A stretch of DNA of 64,000 nucleotides from Chryseobacterium carnipullorum (GTDB taxonomy: Bacteria; Bacteroidota; Bacteroidia; Flavobacteriales; Weeksellaceae): positions 124,001 through 188,000 of the forward strand of contig NZ_FRCD01000002.1 in the NCBI RefSeq assembly GCF_900142785.1. The letters run 5' to 3'. Below the pieces are notes generated by a model. It was not told the origin of the DNA. It worked only from the letters and a program-made list of their open reading frames with translations, and did not search any database. This document shows positions 52,773-61,800 of this stretch, in pieces. Position numbers and translations under genes: made by a program. Position 1 is the first letter of the stretch. Every line of letters starts with the position of its first letter.

Positions 52773-53406
52773 CATAATAGGAATACTGGGGTTGGCCCAG
52801 GAAAAAAAAGAAACCAAAGAAGCCAAAAAAGTTCAGGAGAAATACAAGCCTAATTTTATGGTGGGTCTTGATGTTCTTAATACTGGCGTTTCCTTTTTTT
52901 CAGACAGAATGCTTTACCAGGGATTTATTTCCTCAAAAGTGAGAGGAGATATTCATGCCATTGCAGAAGCAGGTTTTGAGAAAAATGTATATCAGAAGAA
53001 TGGCTATGATGGCAAAGCAAGCGGTCCTTTTGTTAAGGTAGGGGCATTTTATATGCTTGCAAAAGATCTTGAGAATGAATTCAATGGTTTTTACGCCGGA
53101 GGTAAGATTGGAGGAGCATTCTACAACCAGGAATATAGGGCAGTCCCTGTGCGTGGTTTTGGAGGAAGCGGTTCATCTGTATCATTTCCATCATCTTCAC
53201 AAACTTCTGCCTGGGTGGAAGGTACCTTGGGTGGAAGAGTTCAGCTGTTTGAATCCAATTTTTATATTGATGTCAATATGCAGCCAAGATATCTTGTATA
53301 CACTTCCAAACAGGATGATATCACGCCAATGATTGTGCCGGGATTTGGGAAAAGCTCAGCTAAATTCAATATGGGTTTTGCATGGAACATAGCTTACAAA
53401 TTTTAA
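52738..53406 (+). CDS. DUF6048 beta-barrel-like exported protein
   Basis: 222-aa protein with a signal peptide (MKTRLIFSFFFSIIGILGLAQ), a Lys/Glu-rich linker, and a body of alternating hydrophobic strands ending in an aromatic residue (FAWNIAYKF), typical of small outer-membrane beta-barrels, which matches the DUF6048 family. The start lies inside the DUF6452 gene (35-bp overlap), so translation is probably coupled. Function unknown; the two DUF proteins probably work together at the outer membrane (inference). Confidence 0.8.
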   Translation: MKTRLIFSFFFSIIGILGLAQEKKETKEAKKVQEKYKPNFMVGLDVLNTGVSFFSDRMLYQGFISSKVRGDIHAIAEAGFEKNVYQKNGYDGKASGPFVKVGAFYMLAKDLENEFNGFYAGGKIGGAFYNQEYRAVPVRGFGGSGSSVSFPSSSQTSAWVEGTLGGRVQLFESNFYIDVNMQPRYLVYTSKQDDITPMIVPGFGKSSAKFNMGFAWNIAYKF

Positions 53407-53458
53407 TTCAAAAATGATTCTTCATATTGAATCAGGCAGTCTTTATTAAAAATAATAG

Positions 53459-53489
53459 ATCCTCAGATTTTTATCTGAGGATTTTTTTT
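53459..53489 (+). terminator. terminator of the rlmD operon
   Basis: Stem ATCCTCAGAT / ATCTGAGGAT with a TTTT loop and eight Ts. Confidence 0.88.
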
Positions 53490-53790
53490 GTCATTAATTT
53501 TTAAGTTTTATTAATAATTTGATGAACTGCTGTCAAAGAATAATAAATCTTATTATTTTATCGTTATTTATGAAAAAATAGCAGGTTTATTTCTTTATAA
53601 AGTTTTCTTTTTTTTGTAAAAATGAAAATATATTATCCCGAATTCAGATGAAAAAACTACCCGAATTCAAATAATATAAAATCCTCAGGCTCTACTGAAG
53701 ATTTTACGTTTTAATGTATAAAATGTATTATTATTATGAAATTTTTACAAAAAAATATTTGAATGGATATATTAGTAGTGAAAAAATTAT

Positions 53791-53798
53791 TAGATTTG
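53791..53798 (+). promoter_or_regulatory. -7 element TAGATTTG of the first giant gene
   Basis: TAGATTTGTG, identical to the element before the second giant gene (58851-58858). Both are preceded by ATGGATA and followed by an ATTAnAAAATATT-like string, so the promoters are related. The leader here is about 150 nt. Confidence 0.6.
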
Positions 53799-53951
53799 TG
53801 TAATTATTAAAATATTAGCGTATGAATTAAAAAACTATTCTTTTCAATACAGATTATATGTAAAATGGATGTTTCAAATTGACATTTGAGCACCAAAATG
53901 GAAAACCCTACAATTACTTTATACTATTGTTATCATTAAATTTTAAAAAAT

Positions 53952-56900
53952 ATGAGTGGATTTTTACTCTGTAAAATGAGCAGGCCCTTTAGGGTGCTCA
54001 TAACATTGCTGTGTATGGTCTTCGGACTCTTCACGCAAGCACAAACAGTTACAATTGGTACAGGAACAAGTACACAGAGGTATCCTTTGAGTACTTACTA
54101 TGGATTCCAAAGAGATGTGTCACTTTATACAGCTGCGGAAGCGAGTATTCCTGCGGGTGGAAGTGTCCTGTCTATAGCATGGAATGCAACAGTAGCCACC
54201 AGTATTGCTACTCCGGTAAAGATTTATTTAAAATCTGTTCCGGCTGCAACCACTACGATTACAGCCCAAAACTGGGCTACTGCAACCACCGGTGCTACCT
54301 TAGTCTACAACGGAACGATCAACAGCATCCCTACAGGATGGAATACAATCACGCTTCAAAATCCTTATTATTATAATGGAACAGAAAACCTGATGGTATT
54401 GGTTGAAACAAGTTATGGTGGAGGCGGAAATGGAACTTCAACAGGAAATTCCTTTACCTATTCCAGCAATGCGTCGAAACATATGTATATCGAGGCAGAT
54501 ACTACAGCACCTGCAGGCAATGGAACAGTCGATGGCAACAGACCCAATGTTCAGCTAACCTTTGGTCCGCCACCTTCTTGTTTACCTCCTTTAGGATTAA
54601 CTTCAGGAACTTTAACGGCAACAACAGCTCCGATCAGCTGGACTGCACCTTCTGCTGTGCCAGCAGGAGGATATGATGTATATTACAGTACAACAGCTAC
54701 AGCCCCAACAGCTGCAACTCCACCTACACAAACAGTGACTACAGGAACAGGAGTAACCCTTTCTCCATTAGTCCCTAATACAACGTATTATGTGTGGATA
54801 AGATCAAGATGTAGTGCGACTGACCAGAGTACATGGGTAGGACAATTAACTTTGACGACACCACCGTCATGTATAGCGCCTACAGCATTGACTTTAGGAA
54901 CGGTGGTACCAACGAGTGCCACTATCAGCTGGACAGCGCCTTCACCTGCTCCTGCAGGAGGGTATGATGTCTATTACAGTACATCTGCAACTGCGCCAAC
55001 GGGTGCAACGGTACCTTCACAAACCGTTACAGGAACCACTGCAACTCTATCTCCACTAGCTGCCAATGGTACTTACTATGTATGGGTAAGATCAAGATGT
55101 ACTGCTACAGACCAAAGTTCATGGACAGGGCCGCTAACGGTACTTACAGGATACTGTACACCAACAGGGGGCGGAAGTTCAACTTCATATTATCTGAAAA
55201 CGATTACGACAACTGGAGGAATTACAAATTTAAATTATACTGCTAATTCCTACACAGCGTATGTTAATAACACAGCCACCGTTTTTTCAGGGTTACCAAC
55301 CAATACGATAACCATGAATTTGAACTCTGGAACCAGTACTTACTATTATTATGTTTGGGTGGACTGGAATAATAATATGAATTTTAACGATCCGGGAGAA
55401 ACTGTTCTTGCAACAACTACCTATGCTACCAATGGAACAGCAACCATCACCATACCAGGATCTCAGCCACCGGGAAATTATAGGGTAAGAACTTCTTCAT
55501 CATTTATTGGAGCCAACACTGCATGTGGTCCGGCACCTTACGGTAATTATGTAGACTTTACCTTGAATGTTATTGCTTTACAGCCTTGTAGTACTGCCCC
55601 TCCGGGAAATATAGCAGTTTCAAATATTACACCAACTTCAGCGCTTGTAACATGGTTGCCTTCAACTGGAGCTACTTATGTATTGAGATACAGAGTTGCC
55701 CCTTCAGGAGCATGGACTACGGTAAATATTACGGCACCACTTTCAAGCAACTATCCGATACCAGGACTTACTGAACAGACTCAGTATGAAGTTCAGATTG
55801 CTACAATCTGTGGAGGTACCACTGGAGCATTCTCTCCAAGTACGACCTTTACAACACCAGCAATATCTTATTGTACTTCTGCTTCTACAAGTACTACCAT
55901 TGATGGTTTCATCAGCAAGGTTTCTGTAACTCCGAATGCTGGAATACCAATGACCAGTACTTCAGATTTCAGCAATTATACTGATTACAGTACAGATCCT
56001 GCTAGACTCGTTACCTTAGTAAGAGGTTTAGGAGCCAATACGGTTACTGTTGAAAAAAGCTGGCCGGGAACGCAATGGTCGTTCGGAACGGGAGTATGGA
56101 TTGACTTTAACAGAAATGGAATTTTTGAATCTATTGAACAAGTATTGAATTCACCAAGTAATACTACCTCTCCTGTAACTGCTATTTTTGCAGTTCCTAA
56201 TGCTGCGGGGGGAGTGTATATGGGGAATCTTACGACCCGTATGCGTGTAGCGATAAGAGAAAGTGCTACTGCAGCTGCTTGTGGAACTTTCACTTGGGGT
56301 GAAGTAGAGGATTATGCAGTGAAGCTTGTAGATCAGCCCGCTTGTACTACAGCTCCACCTACAACCATTACAGTTACCAACCTTACGGCTACTACAGCTA
56401 CCGTATATTGGATGAGTGCTGCCAATGCCACCTACACCATCAGATGGAGAGTATCTCCTAGTGGAGCATGGACTACTCAGGTTTTGGCTGCGGGAGTAAA
56501 CAACTACACAATCCCGGGCCTTACAGAACAGACTAAGTATGATGTACAGGTATCTACAACATGTGGAACTTCTACGGGAGCATATTCTGCAACTGTACAG
56601 TTTACAACACCACCACTTTCTTACTGTCCTATGACAGGTACAGGAACTAACGACCACATTTCTAATGTAACTGTTACGTCTTCTAATCCTGGAGTACCGG
56701 TAATGAATAACACAACAGTACAGACGAATTATACAAGCTATACAACACCTCAAACACTGATCACCCTTGATGCTGGTTCTGCCAATAATAAGCTTTCCGT
56801 ATCAAAAGGATGGACAGGATCTACAAGTAATGTTGCAGTTTCAGCTTGGATAGATTATAACAGAAACGGAGTTTTTGAAGCATCAGAACAGATCTTAAGC

Positions 56901-58625
56901 TCACCAGCAAGTACTGCCACTCCTGTTACTAATAATAGTTTCACGGTTCCGGCAACTGCTTATACAGGTCCGCTTACAACGACCATGAGAGTGGTACTTA
57001 AACGTACCAGTGCTCCGGTATTATGCCAGAACGCAGTCAATGGAGAAGTGGAAGATTATGCTGTAAGAATAAGACCATGTAGTAATGGAACTCCAAACCA
57101 GCCTGGAATCACGACGACTTATAATTCTGCTACCCTTACTTTCTCAGGAGTTGCCAATACAGTGACTTATCTTGTGAGATACAGACTTGTAGGACCTCCT
57201 CCGGGACCATGGACTCAAGTATATGCTTCTGCGTTACTTAACAACATTCCACTTGTCTTGACAGGTTTAACTCCGGCTACTAACTATGAAGTTCAGGTTG
57301 CCGCTGTTTGTGGAGACGTTCCAGGTGCATTTACAGCACTTAAGCCTTTTGTAACAAGATGTGATCCTACGCCTCCAAATGTTACGGTAAGTGCTATTAC
57401 TACAAATTCTGCACTGATTACGTGGGCACCGCTTGCTGCAAGCTCAACGTATACATTGGAATGGAGAAAAGTGGGAGCTGCAGTTTGGACTCCGGTTAGC
57501 AATATTGCTCCTCCTACCAATACGTACCTGTTGACAGGCTTGGATCCTTATACAAAATATGAGGTAAGAGTAGCTAACAAATGTGTTGGAGAAACGACTC
57601 TTAACCCATATTCAAATCCGAAAGTATTTACAACGGAAAGAACTTGTGAACTTCCTCCTCCGGGATTAACGATTCTTCAACTTTTCCCTACATGGGCTGA
57701 AGTTACATGGGAAGGTTTCCCTGGTGCCACGTATATCCTGAGATATAGAAAAGTAGGTATTCCTAGCTGGACGAATGTTCCTCTGACTACAAATACTTAT
57801 ACTATTACAGGATTATTGGAAGAAACGAAATATGAAATGCAGGTAGTGAATGTTTGTAACGGTACACCAGGTACCTACACGCCTCCATATTATTTCACAA
57901 CACCTACGGTAGTCTATTGCCAGATGGGTTCTCAGAACTCAGTAAACGAGCATATCGCTAAAGTTACAGTAACGCCAAGCGGCAGGCCTAAGATGGAAAA
58001 TGCTTCAGGACCTTCAAGCTATACAGATTATACAGGAGTACCTGATACCTTCATCGAAATGGTTCAGGGATCAACAGGTAATCAGATCACGATTGAGAAA
58101 AAATGGAATGGAACCAATCATGACGAAGGTATTGCAGTATGGATTGATTTCAACAGAAACGGATATTTCGATCTTGATGAAAGAGTATTTACATCACCTC
58201 CGAATACAACAAGTCCTGTTACAGGAACGTTCAGTGTACCGGTAGATGCTTATGTAAGTATGACTAACTACAAGTATGTGGTGATGAGAATTGCATTGAT
58301 GAGAGATGGAGTTCCAGTGAACTGTACGAATTTTGCAAACGGTGAAGTAGAAGATTACTCAGTAAGAATCGCCAAACCGGGAGTGCCAAATTCTGTTAAC
58401 CAAACTGACATTCTGATTTATCCTAACCCGGTAAGCTCAGTATTGTATGTGAAAAATATCAGCAAAAGAGCGAAGTATAAGATCTACAATTCTGCAGGCC
58501 AGGTAATAGGGGATGGTATCCTTCTAAACAACCAGATCAATGTAAGCAAACTGATCAACGGAATTTATGTAATTGATATCGAAGACAATGGTACAACAGT
58601 TCAAAAGAAATTTATTAAAGAATAA
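53952..58625 (+). CDS. giant T9SS-secreted FN3/GEVED-repeat protein
   Basis: 1557-aa surface or secreted protein. Signal peptide MSRPFRVLITLLCMVFGLFTQAQ (ATG at 53952 or 53976). Approximate order: N-terminal beta domain 33-205; FN3 209-303; FN3 303-398; GEVED-like 399-540; FN3 543-636; GEVED 638-795; FN3 796-888; GEVED 889-1040; FN3 1041-1134; FN3 1135-1229; FN3 1230-1319; GEVED 1320-1480 (WIDFNRNGYFD … NGEVEDYSVRI); T9SS type A sorting domain 1486-1557 (IYPNPVSSVLYV … VQKKFIKE). No catalytic motif seen, so adhesion or matrix function is likely (inference). It shares its C-terminal two thirds with the next gene. Confidence 0.9.
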   Translation: MSGFLLCKMSRPFRVLITLLCMVFGLFTQAQTVTIGTGTSTQRYPLSTYYGFQRDVSLYTAAEASIPAGGSVLSIAWNATVATSIATPVKIYLKSVPAATTTITAQNWATATTGATLVYNGTINSIPTGWNTITLQNPYYYNGTENLMVLVETSYGGGGNGTSTGNSFTYSSNASKHMYIEADTTAPAGNGTVDGNRPNVQLTFGPPPSCLPPLGLTSGTLTATTAPISWTAPSAVPAGGYDVYYSTTATAPTAATPPTQTVTTGTGVTLSPLVPNTTYYVWIRSRCSATDQSTWVGQLTLTTPPSCIAPTALTLGTVVPTSATISWTAPSPAPAGGYDVYYSTSATAPTGATVPSQTVTGTTATLSPLAANGTYYVWVRSRCTATDQSSWTGPLTVLTGYCTPTGGGSSTSYYLKTITTTGGITNLNYTANSYTAYVNNTATVFSGLPTNTITMNLNSGTSTYYYYVWVDWNNNMNFNDPGETVLATTTYATNGTATITIPGSQPPGNYRVRTSSSFIGANTACGPAPYGNYVDFTLNVIALQPCSTAPPGNIAVSNITPTSALVTWLPSTGATYVLRYRVAPSGAWTTVNITAPLSSNYPIPGLTEQTQYEVQIATICGGTTGAFSPSTTFTTPAISYCTSASTSTTIDGFISKVSVTPNAGIPMTSTSDFSNYTDYSTDPARLVTLVRGLGANTVTVEKSWPGTQWSFGTGVWIDFNRNGIFESIEQVLNSPSNTTSPVTAIFAVPNAAGGVYMGNLTTRMRVAIRESATAAACGTFTWGEVEDYAVKLVDQPACTTAPPTTITVTNLTATTATVYWMSAANATYTIRWRVSPSGAWTTQVLAAGVNNYTIPGLTEQTKYDVQVSTTCGTSTGAYSATVQFTTPPLSYCPMTGTGTNDHISNVTVTSSNPGVPVMNNTTVQTNYTSYTTPQTLITLDAGSANNKLSVSKGWTGSTSNVAVSAWIDYNRNGVFEASEQILSSPASTATPVTNNSFTVPATAYTGPLTTTMRVVLKRTSAPVLCQNAVNGEVEDYAVRIRPCSNGTPNQPGITTTYNSATLTFSGVANTVTYLVRYRLVGPPPGPWTQVYASALLNNIPLVLTGLTPATNYEVQVAAVCGDVPGAFTALKPFVTRCDPTPPNVTVSAITTNSALITWAPLAASSTYTLEWRKVGAAVWTPVSNIAPPTNTYLLTGLDPYTKYEVRVANKCVGETTLNPYSNPKVFTTERTCELPPPGLTILQLFPTWAEVTWEGFPGATYILRYRKVGIPSWTNVPLTTNTYTITGLLEETKYEMQVVNVCNGTPGTYTPPYYFTTPTVVYCQMGSQNSVNEHIAKVTVTPSGRPKMENASGPSSYTDYTGVPDTFIEMVQGSTGNQITIEKKWNGTNHDEGIAVWIDFNRNGYFDLDERVFTSPPNTTSPVTGTFSVPVDAYVSMTNYKYVVMRIALMRDGVPVNCTNFANGEVEDYSVRIAKPGVPNSVNQTDILIYPNPVSSVLYVKNISKRAKYKIYNSAGQVIGDGILLNNQINVSKLINGIYVIDIEDNGTTVQKKFIKE

Positions 58626-58646
58626 TATTTAAATTTCAAATACAGG

Positions 58647-58675
58647 AAGCCCTCAGAAATGAGGGCTTTTTTTTG
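58647..58675 (+). terminator. terminator of the first giant gene
   Basis: Stem AAGCCCTC / GAGGGCTT, loop AGAAAT, T tail; the same hairpin follows the second giant gene. Confidence 0.88.
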
Positions 58676-58850
58676 GCGTCATAAAAAGTGTCTTCTCATA
58701 TTTTTAGTATATTTTTAATAAATAATTCAATATTTGTTGAATTTTTCGCTAAAAATTTAAAAAATTATTTGTTTTTTTAATTTTCAACTATTCCATTGCT
58801 TTATTTTTAATAATATGGATAGATAGGGTTTTTATTATTAAAAAATATAG

Positions 58851-58858
58851 TAGATTTG
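58851..58858 (+). promoter_or_regulatory. -7 element TAGATTTG of the metalloprotease gene
   Basis: TAGATTTG, 27 bp before ATG 58886, related to the promoter at 53791-53798. Confidence 0.6.
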
Positions 58859-58885
58859 TGAAATCATTACAAAATATTTTTAATT

Positions 58886-61800
58886 ATGAAGAAAACCTCT
58901 CTTTCTTTCTTCTTCCTGTGTTTATTTGCAATGATCCATGCCCAATGGACCCCTGCTGTGTACAATGGAAAAGGAGCTACTGAAGATTCAAAATCTCACA
59001 AGTATTACTCTTTGGACATTTCACAACTGAAATTGCAATTAGCCCAAGCAGAAGAAACAGGTAAAAATGCAAAACCTGTAATTATATCTCTTCCCACGAT
59101 GGAAGGAAAAATTGAAAAATTTGCAGTATACAGCTTTCCTGTTGTGGTAAAAGAGCTGGCAGATCAGTACCAACTGGGTTCTTATGTTGGAGTAGGGATG
59201 GACGATCCTTCAAAATACTTAAGATTCAGTTTATCACCAAATGATTTCCAGTCCATGATTATTCAGGACGGAGGCTATGAATTTATAGAACCTGCCAATG
59301 CGGCTAAGACAATCTATAAAGTCCATCCTAAAACAGGAAAAGATAAAAAAGGTTTTATATGTTCCACTGAGGAAAGTGAAGATGCAAAACATGATATCGA
59401 GATCCTTCATAAAAATGGAAAAGCCTTTTTTAACCAGGCTACCGATTTTGCAAAAAATTCAGATAAGAAATTCAGAACTTTAAGATTAGCATTGTCAGTC
59501 TGCGGGGAATATACCCAGTACCATGGAGGTACAGTAGCCGGAGCTCTGGCTGCTATGAATGCAACTTTAACAAGAATCAATGGAGTTTACGAAAAAGATT
59601 TTGCACTCCATCTGAATCTCCAAAATTACCCAAGTTTAATTTACACCAATTCAAATACAGATCCTTATTCTGCAACCGAAAATGGAACAGAGAACGGTAT
59701 TACCGGCTGGAATTCTCAGGTGCAGAATGTGATTACAGCAACCGTAGGTAATGCAAATTATGATATAGGACACCTTTTTTCTCCACCGGGTGCGGGGGGA
59801 AATGCCGGATGTGTTGGTTGTATATGCAGGGATAATATGGTGCCTACAGCCAATGATAAAGGTTCAGGATGGACATCTCCGGGCGGAAATCCTCCTGTGG
59901 GAGATAATTTTGATATAGACTATGTAGCCCATGAGGTAGGGCATCAGCTGGGAGGAGTTCACAGCTTTTCGTACTCTGCTCCTCAGTTAGGCTCTTCCAC
60001 GAGTGTGGAGCCTGGTTCAGGATCAAGTATTATGGGATATGCGGGTGTTACAGGACCAACTACTGATGTACAGCCACATTCAGATCCTTATTTTAATGTG
60101 ACTAATATTACCCAGATTCAGGCAAACCTCATCACCAAAACATGTGATGCAGAAACAGTTATTACCAATACTCCTCCGGTAATTACACCACTTACGACCT
60201 ATAATATTCCAAAAGGAACCGCTTTCGTGCTGACTGCATCTGCTACAGATGCTGAGAATGATCCTATGACTTTTAACTGGGAGGAAGTTGATATTGCCAA
60301 TGAAGTAATCAATAATGCGAACTTAGGAAATACAACCACAGGTCCTTCTTTCAGATCTGTTGCTCCCTCAACCAGTCCTGTCCGATATTTCCCCAGACTC
60401 TCTTCTGTGCTTGCAGGGGTGTTAAATAATGCCAACAACCTTTGGGAAGCTGTATCTACAGTGGCACGAACTACCAAATTTACGGTGACAGCAAGAGATA
60501 ACAATCCTGTTGCGAATCAACAGCAGACCCAATCTGCAACACAAACCATTATTGTAGGAAACAACGGCCCTTTTATAGTAAACCCGGCGACAATCTATAA
60601 TAACGGTCCTACCAACGTAACCTGGAATGTGGTAAATACCAATGCAGCACCATATAATGCAGCTAATGTGAAAATAGATTTTACAACAGATAACGGAACC
60701 ACCTGGAATGTCGTAGCTGCATCCACCCCTAATGATGGAAACCAGGCGGTAGATTTTACGGCTTTTCCTTTAACAGTGGGAGGAACTGCTAAAATAAGAG
60801 TGAGTGCTGTTAATAATGTATTCTATGCGATCGGTACAGCTTCAATAGAAACACTTCCGATCTGTACGACCACTGCACCTGGAGGCATTGTGGTTTCAGC
60901 CATTACGCAGGCACAGGCAACAGTAACCTGGAATGCATCATTCAATGCAACGTATATCTTTCAATACCGTATTGCAGGAACTACAGCATGGACAACAGTA
61001 ACACCTGCTCCAATAACCAATACAGTTACCCTAAGCGGGCTGGCAGCCGGAACACATTATGAATTTCAAATCGCTAATGTGTGTGCGGGAACAGCCGGAG
61101 CTTTTTCACCGATTTCAACGTTTGTAACCTTATATTGTGCTGCAACATCTACGAGTACAGATAATGGATATATTTCCAATGTAACCGTAGCAGCCACAAA
61201 CTCATACACCATGAGTAATAATTCGGCTGCAGCAAACTATACAGACTACTCTGCAGAGATCACAAAATTGATAACACTGGTACGGGGATCAACCAATAAT
61301 AACGTTTCTATTTCCAAATCCTGGCCGGCTGCTGTATCAAGTAAAGCCGTAAGTGTATGGATCGATTTTAATAAAAACGGAACCTTTGAGACTATTGAAC
61401 GTGTTTTAAATGCGGCAAATAATACAACGACTCCTGTAACTGCCGCGTTTACAGTACCTGCTACAGCTTATGCAGGCCCACTTACAACCCGTATGCGTGT
61501 GGTACTGAGAGATTCTGCCAATCCTGCCGCTTGTGGTACCTTTACCAATGGTGAGGTAGAGGATTATGCAGTGAAGCTGATCGATCAGCCGGTATGTACG
61601 AATGCACCACCTGCCAATATTACGGTAACGAATCTTACCCCTTCAACGGCTAATGTTTCTTGGTCAGCAGCAACCGGGGCCACCTATATATTAAGATACA
61701 GAAAAGTAGGAACTACCACCTGGACTACAGTAGATCCAGTGCCAGCTCCCGGAAATAACTATACAATTCCAAACTTAACAGAGCAGACACAATATGAAGT

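Larger units (their letters stand above)
53407..53951 (+). other. 545-bp AT-rich gap before the first giant T9SS gene
   Basis: Contains the rlmD-operon terminator (53459-53489) and the TAGATTTG -7 box (53791-53798). The rest is very AT-rich with no gene-like ORF, tRNA or strong repeat. About 150 nt of it form the 5' leader of the giant gene. Confidence 0.5.

Noticed and set aside
53407..53951. AT-rich gap as a replication origin
   Set aside because: No cluster of DnaA boxes and no dnaA/dnaN neighbours; it is explained by a terminator and a promoter with leader.
56151..56753. 200-aa minus-strand ORF rich in Cys, Arg and Ser
   Set aside because: It lies fully inside the FN3/GEVED gene on the other strand; its composition is the antisense of Thr/Ala/Gly-rich repeats, with no promoter or domain.
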